Shown here in pieces: positions 59,600 to 64,000 of a stretch of 64,000 bases of DNA. Position 1 is the first letter of the stretch. Every line of letters begins with the position of its first letter. This DNA is from Pseudomonas fluorescens. Its GTDB lineage: Bacteria; Pseudomonadota; Gammaproteobacteria; Pseudomonadales; Pseudomonadaceae. The notes under the pieces were generated by a model that was given only the letters and a program-made list of their open reading frames with translations, searched no databases and was not told the DNA's origin. Where the stretch lies: positions 5,022,001 through 5,086,000 of the forward strand of contig NZ_CP038438.1 in the NCBI RefSeq assembly GCF_004683905.1, read 5' to 3'. Both the position numbers and the translations under genes were made by a program.

Positions 59600-60709
59600 T
59601 CAGGTCTGCTCTGCCGACAAGGCTATCAGCCCCTTCGCCCAGATCTGCCGAGTGCGCAACCCGACCATCGCCCGCCAATCCGGATCGGCCGGATAGAACT
59701 GCTCCAGCAGTTTCAACTTGATCGCCCGCCCCGTCGCATCCAGCGGATCGCCATGCAGATGCAACCAGTGATCATCGCGCAAATAACGATGCACCTCCGG
59801 CCCCGGATACGTTCCGCATTCGATCACGAACGGCATCAGTTGCACGCCCGGCAACGCATTGAGCAATGCCTGTGAGGTGTAGCCGGTAGCCGTCGCTGCG
59901 ACTCCGGTTTCGCTCAACGTTTCGGCGCCGGTGTGCAAGGTGTACAACCATGGGCCGTAGATCGACTGTGCTTGCGCCAACGCCGGGTAAGGCGCCTGGG
60001 TGATGGTCAGCAACATCGGATGACCGTATTCGCCGGCGCCGGTGTGCAGGTCGAAACACATCACGGTTTGCGCGCCTGCCAGATGCGCGTCGATGATCTG
60101 ATGCAACGTGCGATTCGACCAGCTCGGCGCGCGGCCGCCATAGAACAGTCCATCGGGATGGCTATGCTGACCGCCCTCGACAATCGACATCACCGCCGGC
60201 CAGCCGTGTTCGGCAATCTGCGCTTCGAGCAAGGCATCGGTGCGCTTACGCTCGGGGCCGTGCAAATCGGTACAGGCGTAGATCTCGTGCAGCGCGGCGT
60301 AGGCGCGGTTGTCCGGTAGCGGGGCGGTGAAATCCAGGTGATTGCGGTTGAGGTCGATATTGTCTTCGTTGACCCGCCGCCGCCACGCCGTACCCCAGGG
60401 GTTGATCAGGTGAATCATCACTACCGCGACATCCTTGGGCAGCGAGCCCGGCACGAAAGTCTTCAGCCAGTCGATCTGGCAATCCGAACCGTAATAGCCC
60501 TCAACTCCGTGAGTGCCGCTGAGCGCCACCAGCCGGCGCTTTGCCTGCGGATTACCGAGCACCGCGACATCGGTGCTCAGCGGTTCGCCGAAAGGGCCAC
60601 AGCGCGGATGGGCATAGGAGGTGAGCGTGGCTCCGGCAGCTTGGGCGGCGGCAAGAAACCGTTCACGTTGATCGCGGTAGCTGGATTCGGTGGGGAACTC
60701 GCTGTGCAT
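59600..60709 (-). CDS. DUF2817 protein, M14-like zinc carboxypeptidase fold
   Basis: Starting at 60709 after AGAGG gives 369 residues (MHSEFPTESSYRDQRERF). Putative zinc ligands and catalytic residues are in LSGTHGVEGYYGSDCQ (His and Glu, about residue 68-75), INPWGTAWRRRVNEDNIDLN (about 105-125) and CFDLHTGAGEYG (about 215), a layout like succinylglutamate desuccinylase/M14 peptidases. The upstream extension to 60823 is translated REP repeat and was rejected. Substrate is unknown; deacylation or peptide hydrolysis in the cytoplasm is inferred, as no signal peptide is present. Confidence 0.85.
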   Translation of the reverse strand: MHSEFPTESSYRDQRERFLAAAQAAGATLTSYAHPRCGPFGEPLSTDVAVLGNPQAKRRLVALSGTHGVEGYYGSDCQIDWLKTFVPGSLPKDVAVVMIHLINPWGTAWRRRVNEDNIDLNRNHLDFTAPLPDNRAYAALHEIYACTDLHGPERKRTDALLEAQIAEHGWPAVMSIVEGGQHSHPDGLFYGGRAPSWSNRTLHQIIDAHLAGAQTVMCFDLHTGAGEYGHPMLLTITQAPYPALAQAQSIYGPWLYTLHTGAETLSETGVAATATGYTSQALLNALPGVQLMPFVIECGTYPGPEVHRYLRDDHWLHLHGDPLDATGRAIKLKLLEQFYPADPDWRAMVGLRTRQIWAKGLIALSAEQT

Positions 60710-60736
60710 GCGTCGCCTCTTGTTGGTTTTGTATTT

Positions 60737-60824
60737 GTGGGAGCGAGCTTGCTCGCGAAAGCATTGTGCATTCAACATTTTGGTTGCCTGACACGCCGCA
60801 TTCGCGAGCAAGCTCGCTCCCACA
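60737..60824. repeat. REP pair (GTGGGAGCGAGCTTGC variant), inverted
   Basis: Inverted arms 60737-60761 and 60801-60824 carry the same A-variant (GAGCGAGC) as the pair at 12274. It lies between the divergent DUF2817 and ggt genes, unlike most other pairs, which separate convergent genes. Confidence 0.9.
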
Positions 60825-60973
60825 GGGGCTTTGTTTCAGTTCGATGAGTTTGACGTTGACCCTAGCGAATATCCGCCCGGAAAAGAAAGACAAAAATGCC
60901 CACCGGTTTGCGTCGCGACCGATCGGTCGATAAAGTCCGTCAGACCTTTCACCCCACGGACGGAGAGCCCCAC

Positions 60974-62806
60974 GTGTTTCCAGCCCTGCCCCTGAGCCGC
61001 TTTCGCCTGCCTGCCCTGACGCTGATCATCAGCGCCCTGACCCTCACCGCGTGCAACGCCCCGCCCTCCTCGACCTTGCCGCTGGCGCCGGAAGCCGCTT
61101 CCGGTTACCGCACCGATCTTCAGACTCGCCACGCCAGTAAACACATGGCCGCTGCCGCCAATCCGCTGGCCGCCGAGGCCGGGCGCGAGATGCTGCGCAA
61201 AGGTGGTTCGGCGATTGATGCGGCGATTGCCATGCAAGCAGTGCTGACCCTGGTAGAACCGCAATCCTCCGGGATCGGTGGCGGTGCGATGATCGTGTTG
61301 TGGGACGGCAAACAGGTGCGCACCTACGACGGACGCGAAACCGCCCCGGCGGGTGCCACCGAGAAGCTGTTCCTGCAGGCCGACGGCAAACCGATGCCGT
61401 TCCCGCAGGCGCAGATCGGCGGGCGCTCGGTGGGTACTCCGGGCGTGCTGCGTGCGCTGGAAATGGCGCACAAACAACACGGTCGCCTGCCGTGGGCCAC
61501 GCTGTTCGAGCCGGCGATCAAACTCGCCGAGCAGGGCTTTGCGATTTCACCGCGTCTGCATTCGCTGCTGGAATCCGACCCGGTGATCCGTAAATCGCCG
61601 GACATGGCCGCCTACTTCCTCAACCGCGACGGCAGCGTCAAAGCCATCGGCACCCGTCTGCAGAATCCGGCATTGGCCGCCGTGCTCAAGCGCATCGCCA
61701 ACGAAGGCCCGGACGCGCTGTACAAAGGTCCGATTGCCGAGGAGATCGTCGCCAAGGTGCAGGGCCACGCCAATCCCGGCAGCCTGTCGCTGAATGATCT
61801 TCAGCGCTATCAGGCCAAGGAACGCGCACCGCTGTGCACCGACTACAAGCGCTGGCAGGTCTGCGGCATGCCGCCGCCGTCGTCGGGCGGGATCGCCGTG
61901 GCGCAGATTCTCGGCACCTTGCAGGCGCTGGAAAGCCGCGACCCGCGTCTGTCGCTGACACCGCTCAAACCGCTGAAAACCGACAAACCCGCCGGCATCG
62001 AACCGGCACCACAAGCCGTGCACCTGATCGCCGAAGCCGAACGCCTGGCCTACGCCGACCGTGCGCAATACGTCGCCGACACCGATTTCGTTCCGGTGCC
62101 GATCAAAGGCCTGGTCGACCCTGGTTATCTGGCCAGCCGCGCCAGCCTGATCGGCGAACGCAGCATGGGCAGCGCCCAACCGGGCACCCCGCCGGGCGTG
62201 CAAGTGGCCTACGCCCCGGATCGCTCGCCGCTGCGCATCTCCACCTCGCAAGTCGTTGCCGTGGATGATCTGGGCGGCGCGGTGTCGATGACCACCACCA
62301 TCGAAGCGGCATTCGGCTCGCACCTGATGGTGCAGGGCTTTTTGCTGAACAACCAGATGACCGACTTCTCGTTCATCCCCGAAGAGCACGGGCAGAAAGT
62401 CGCCAACCGCGTCGAACCCGGCAAACGCCCACGCTCGTCGATGGCGCCGACGCTGATCTTCGACCGCAACAGCGGCGAATTCCTCGCCAGCGTCGGCTCG
62501 CCGGGCGGTTCGCAGATCATCGAATACGTGGCCAAGACCACCCTCGGCCTGCTCGACTGGAACCTCGACCCGCAAAGCGCCATCAGCCTGCCCAACTTCG
62601 GCAGCCGCAACGGCCCGACCGAACTGGAACAAGGCCAGTTCAGCCCGGCGCTGATTCAAGCGCTGAAGGACAAGGGACATGTTGTGAATGAAATCGACAT
62701 GACCAGCGGCACCCAGGCGATCGTGCGGGTCAAGGATGCGCAGGGTAAAGCGTCGTTGGAGGGTGGCGCGGATCCGCGGCGTGAAGGGGAAGCGTTGGGG
62801 GATTGA
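60974..62806 (+). CDS. ggt: gamma-glutamyltransferase
   Basis: Starting at GTG 60974 after GGAGAG gives 610 residues with a lipoprotein-like signal (SALTLTAC, about Cys26). The upstream frame from 60896 is unlikely. The preproenzyme splits autocatalytically before the nucleophilic Thr, which aligns with Thr424 (RIS-TSQVVAVDD). GGSAIDAAIAMQ (about residue 80) and EPQSSGIGGGAMIV are in the large chain, and FLLNNQMTDF and PRSSMAPTLIF in the small. It hydrolyses or transfers the gamma-glutamyl group of glutathione in the periplasm. Confidence 0.94.
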   Translation: MFPALPLSRFRLPALTLIISALTLTACNAPPSSTLPLAPEAASGYRTDLQTRHASKHMAAAANPLAAEAGREMLRKGGSAIDAAIAMQAVLTLVEPQSSGIGGGAMIVLWDGKQVRTYDGRETAPAGATEKLFLQADGKPMPFPQAQIGGRSVGTPGVLRALEMAHKQHGRLPWATLFEPAIKLAEQGFAISPRLHSLLESDPVIRKSPDMAAYFLNRDGSVKAIGTRLQNPALAAVLKRIANEGPDALYKGPIAEEIVAKVQGHANPGSLSLNDLQRYQAKERAPLCTDYKRWQVCGMPPPSSGGIAVAQILGTLQALESRDPRLSLTPLKPLKTDKPAGIEPAPQAVHLIAEAERLAYADRAQYVADTDFVPVPIKGLVDPGYLASRASLIGERSMGSAQPGTPPGVQVAYAPDRSPLRISTSQVVAVDDLGGAVSMTTTIEAAFGSHLMVQGFLLNNQMTDFSFIPEEHGQKVANRVEPGKRPRSSMAPTLIFDRNSGEFLASVGSPGGSQIIEYVAKTTLGLLDWNLDPQSAISLPNFGSRNGPTELEQGQFSPALIQALKDKGHVVNEIDMTSGTQAIVRVKDAQGKASLEGGADPRREGEALGD

Positions 62807-62824
62807 GATTACGCAGGAAAAAAC

Positions 62825-62854
62825 AAAAGGCTTACCGCGAGGTAAGCCTTTTTT
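62825..62854 (+). terminator. intrinsic terminator of ggt
   Basis: AAAAGGCTTACC/GGTAAGCCTTTT with a GCGA loop and T6, starting 18 bases after the ggt stop; the mirrored A-run means it may also serve the convergent flavin-reductase-like gene. Confidence 0.92.
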
Positions 62855-62897
62855 GTGCCTTGTAAATTGTGCTCCTCTGCCGCAAGAGGCTAGCTAA

Positions 62898-63497
62898 TCA
62901 AACCGGCAGGATTTTACCGTCCACCGCATCGCCAATCGTCAGGAAATGCCCGCCGGCCACGTGGTGCAGCGTGCGCAAGCCATCATGCCCGTCGAAATGC
63001 CAGCGCCCGTCGCTGAACACCCGTTCATCCGCCTGGGCGGCGATGACTTCGGCGAGGAACAGGTCGTACTGCTCGTGATTGTGCGGCTCCGGCAGCAAGC
63101 GGCATTCGAGCCAGGCCACGCAGCCTTCGAGCAGAGGCGCCTCGACGGTTTCACCAGCGAAGGTTTGCAGGCCATAAGCCTGAAACTTGTCCTGCCCCTG
63201 ATTCTGCTGGATTTCCAGACCCGAGGTATTGCCGACGGTTTGCACGATGTCAGCCTGATTGACGCACGGCACGTTGAGCACAAAAGTGCCGGAGGCTTCG
63301 AGCAACTGGCGGGTCCAGGTGGACTTGTCGAGGACGACGGCGACTTTCGGCGGTTCGAAATCCAGCGGCATCGCCCACGCGGCGGCCATGATGTTGCGCT
63401 GGCCGTCATGGGCAGCGCTGACCAGCACGGTCGGCCCGTGATTGAGCAGACGATAGGCTTTGTTCAAGGGCACCGGGCGGCGGTGGGAGGCACTCAT
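62898..63497 (-). CDS. flavin reductase-like FMN-binding protein
   Basis: Starting at 63497 (MSASHRRPVPLNKAYRLLNHG) gives 199 residues. The split-barrel FMN-binding fold is recognisable from GPTVLVSAAHDGQRNIMAAA, then FEPPKVAVVLDKSTWT and SGTFVLNVP. The C-terminal YDLFLAEVIAAQADERVF is typical of the DIM6/NTAB flavin reductase-like family. Members reduce flavins or act as FMN-dependent oxidoreductases. It is alone and convergent with ggt. The longer frame to 63581 has no ribosome-binding site. Confidence 0.87.
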   Translation of the reverse strand: MSASHRRPVPLNKAYRLLNHGPTVLVSAAHDGQRNIMAAAWAMPLDFEPPKVAVVLDKSTWTRQLLEASGTFVLNVPCVNQADIVQTVGNTSGLEIQQNQGQDKFQAYGLQTFAGETVEAPLLEGCVAWLECRLLPEPHNHEQYDLFLAEVIAAQADERVFSDGRWHFDGHDGLRTLHHVAGGHFLTIGDAVDGKILPV

Positions 63498-63544
63498 GGG
63501 GATCTGCTCCGGGGAAAAGAGCCGATTGTAGCGCCACCTGCACC

Positions 63545-63635
63545 TGTAGGAGTGAGCCTGCTCGCGATAACTGTCTGACATTCAACATCCATGTTGATTG
63601 ATCTATTGCGATCGCGAGCAGGCTCACTCCTACAG
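63545..63635. repeat. inverted repeat pair (TGTAGGAGTGAGCCTGCTCG family)
   Basis: Left arm 63545-63568 and right arm 63611-63635 are inverted copies of the TGTAGGAGTGAGCCTGC core, as at 27719-27807. It lies between the flavin-reductase-like gene and the end of the chemoreceptor. Confidence 0.9.
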
Positions 63636-63648
63636 GGTTTAGTACAGG

Positions 63649-64000
63649 TCAGTTAGACAGTTGATTGGCAAACTGGCCGACCGCATCCACCACTTTCTGC
63701 GCGCCGTCCTGGATCTCGACGATCACCGTGCCCGCTTCCGCCGCCAGTGCCAGGCCCTGTTCAGCCTGAAGCTTGCCATCGGTCATCAGCGCCACGGCGT
63801 TGCGCGCCATCTCCTGATTCTGTCGCACCACAGTGACGATCTCTTCGGTCGCCTGACTGGTGCGCGAGGCCAGTTGCCGCACTTCGTCGGCAACCACCGC
63901 AAAGCCCCGGCCCTGTTCGCCGGCACGAGCCGCTTCGATGGCGGCGTTGAGCGCCAGCAGGTTGGTCTGTTCGGCAATGCCGCTGATGGTTTTGACGATG
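63649..64000 (-). CDS. methyl-accepting chemotaxis protein, C-terminal part (5' end outside window)
   Basis: About 117 codons of the signalling domain are present, reading from the window edge GIAEQTNLLALNAAIEAARA through VVADEVRQLASRTSQATEEI to a stop at 63649. The hairpin tip and methylation helices match chemoreceptors. The last 25 residues end FANQLSN with no CheR-tether pentapeptide. The sensor domain lies beyond base 64000, so the ligand class is unknown. Confidence 0.93.
   Translation of the reverse strand, partial: IVKTISGIAEQTNLLALNAAIEAARAGEQGRGFAVVADEVRQLASRTSQATEEIVTVVRQNQEMARNAVALMTDGKLQAEQGLALAAEAGTVIVEIQDGAQKVVDAVGQFANQLSN

Noticed and set aside
61547..62680. 377-codon minus-strand frame
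   Set aside because: Antisense to ggt, whose catalytic threonine region and chain motifs are intact.
1..64000. CRISPR array
   Set aside because: The only regularly repeated sequences are paired inverted REP-type units and a two-copy tandem duplication. No series of direct repeats with unique equal-length spacers was found.

Overview
The window is chromosomal DNA from a fluorescent pseudomonad, most likely the Pseudomonas fluorescens group. Four things point there. GC content and GC-rich third codon positions are high. Many intergenic REP-type inverted repeats carry cores such as GTGGGAGCGGGCTTGC and TGTGGCGAGGGGATTTA. The gene order mqo / PA4642-like / DUF2057 / hpt / upp / uraA / hemH / phrB / pagL / murI / moeB / prmC / prfA / hemA / TPR protein / lolB / ispE / tRNA-Gln / prs / rplY / pth / ychF follows, from memory, the P. 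aeruginosa PAO1 block around PA4640-PA4673. All family products have pseudomonad character. No prophage, CRISPR array or insertion sequence was seen.

Layout. 1-8 kb: an OmpA-type lipoprotein, a glyoxalase II-like hydrolase, then a MalT-type LuxR regulator with a DUF1329 + DUF1302 pair. 8-12 kb: a medium/long-chain acyl-CoA ligase, an MFS transporter and an AraC regulator. 12-17 kb: a LysE exporter, a D-2-hydroxyacid dehydrogenase, rsmC, a GDT1/TMEM165-type Mn2+ exporter behind a yybP-ykoY riboswitch, and an M48 lipoprotein peptidase. 17-24 kb: a chemoreceptor, a MITE-like repeat with an internal tandem duplication, an SRAP protein with an altered active site, small conserved proteins and an acyltransferase. 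25-31 kb: mqo, purine/pyrimidine salvage (hpt | upp-uraA) and hemH-yfcH. 32.6-42.5 kb: a renalase-like/Trp-rich pair and a nine-gene overlapping operon encoding a DUF523/DUF1722 protein, a MerR-family LitR-like regulator, photolyase, an NTF2-like protein, an SDR, an FAD oxidase, DUF1365, a CFA-synthase-like methyltransferase and DUF2878. 43-55 kb: pagL and housekeeping genes for translation, haem, isoprenoid, PRPP and cell wall synthesis. 55-64 kb: an Fsr-like MFS transporter, a second chemoreceptor, tRNA-Met, a DUF2817 peptidase-like protein, gamma-glutamyltransferase, a flavin reductase-like protein and the 3' end of a third chemoreceptor.

The most interesting system is the 32.6-42.5 kb cluster. 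Two perfect T(G/A)TACA-N12-TGTACA sites flank or overlap a good sigma70 promoter upstream of the nine-gene operon. A third near-perfect site lies in front of the renalase-like pair. This is the operator form I recall for class II LitR (PplR) light regulators of P. putida, and the operon encodes such a regulator without the cobalamin ligands. The cluster therefore reads as a light/photo-oxidative stress regulon combining DNA photorepair with membrane-lipid modification by genes of unknown product. Secondary points of interest are the Mn2+ riboswitch with a possible switching helix pair, the relocated histidine in the SRAP active site, and an AT-rich segment with a strong promoter inside ispE.
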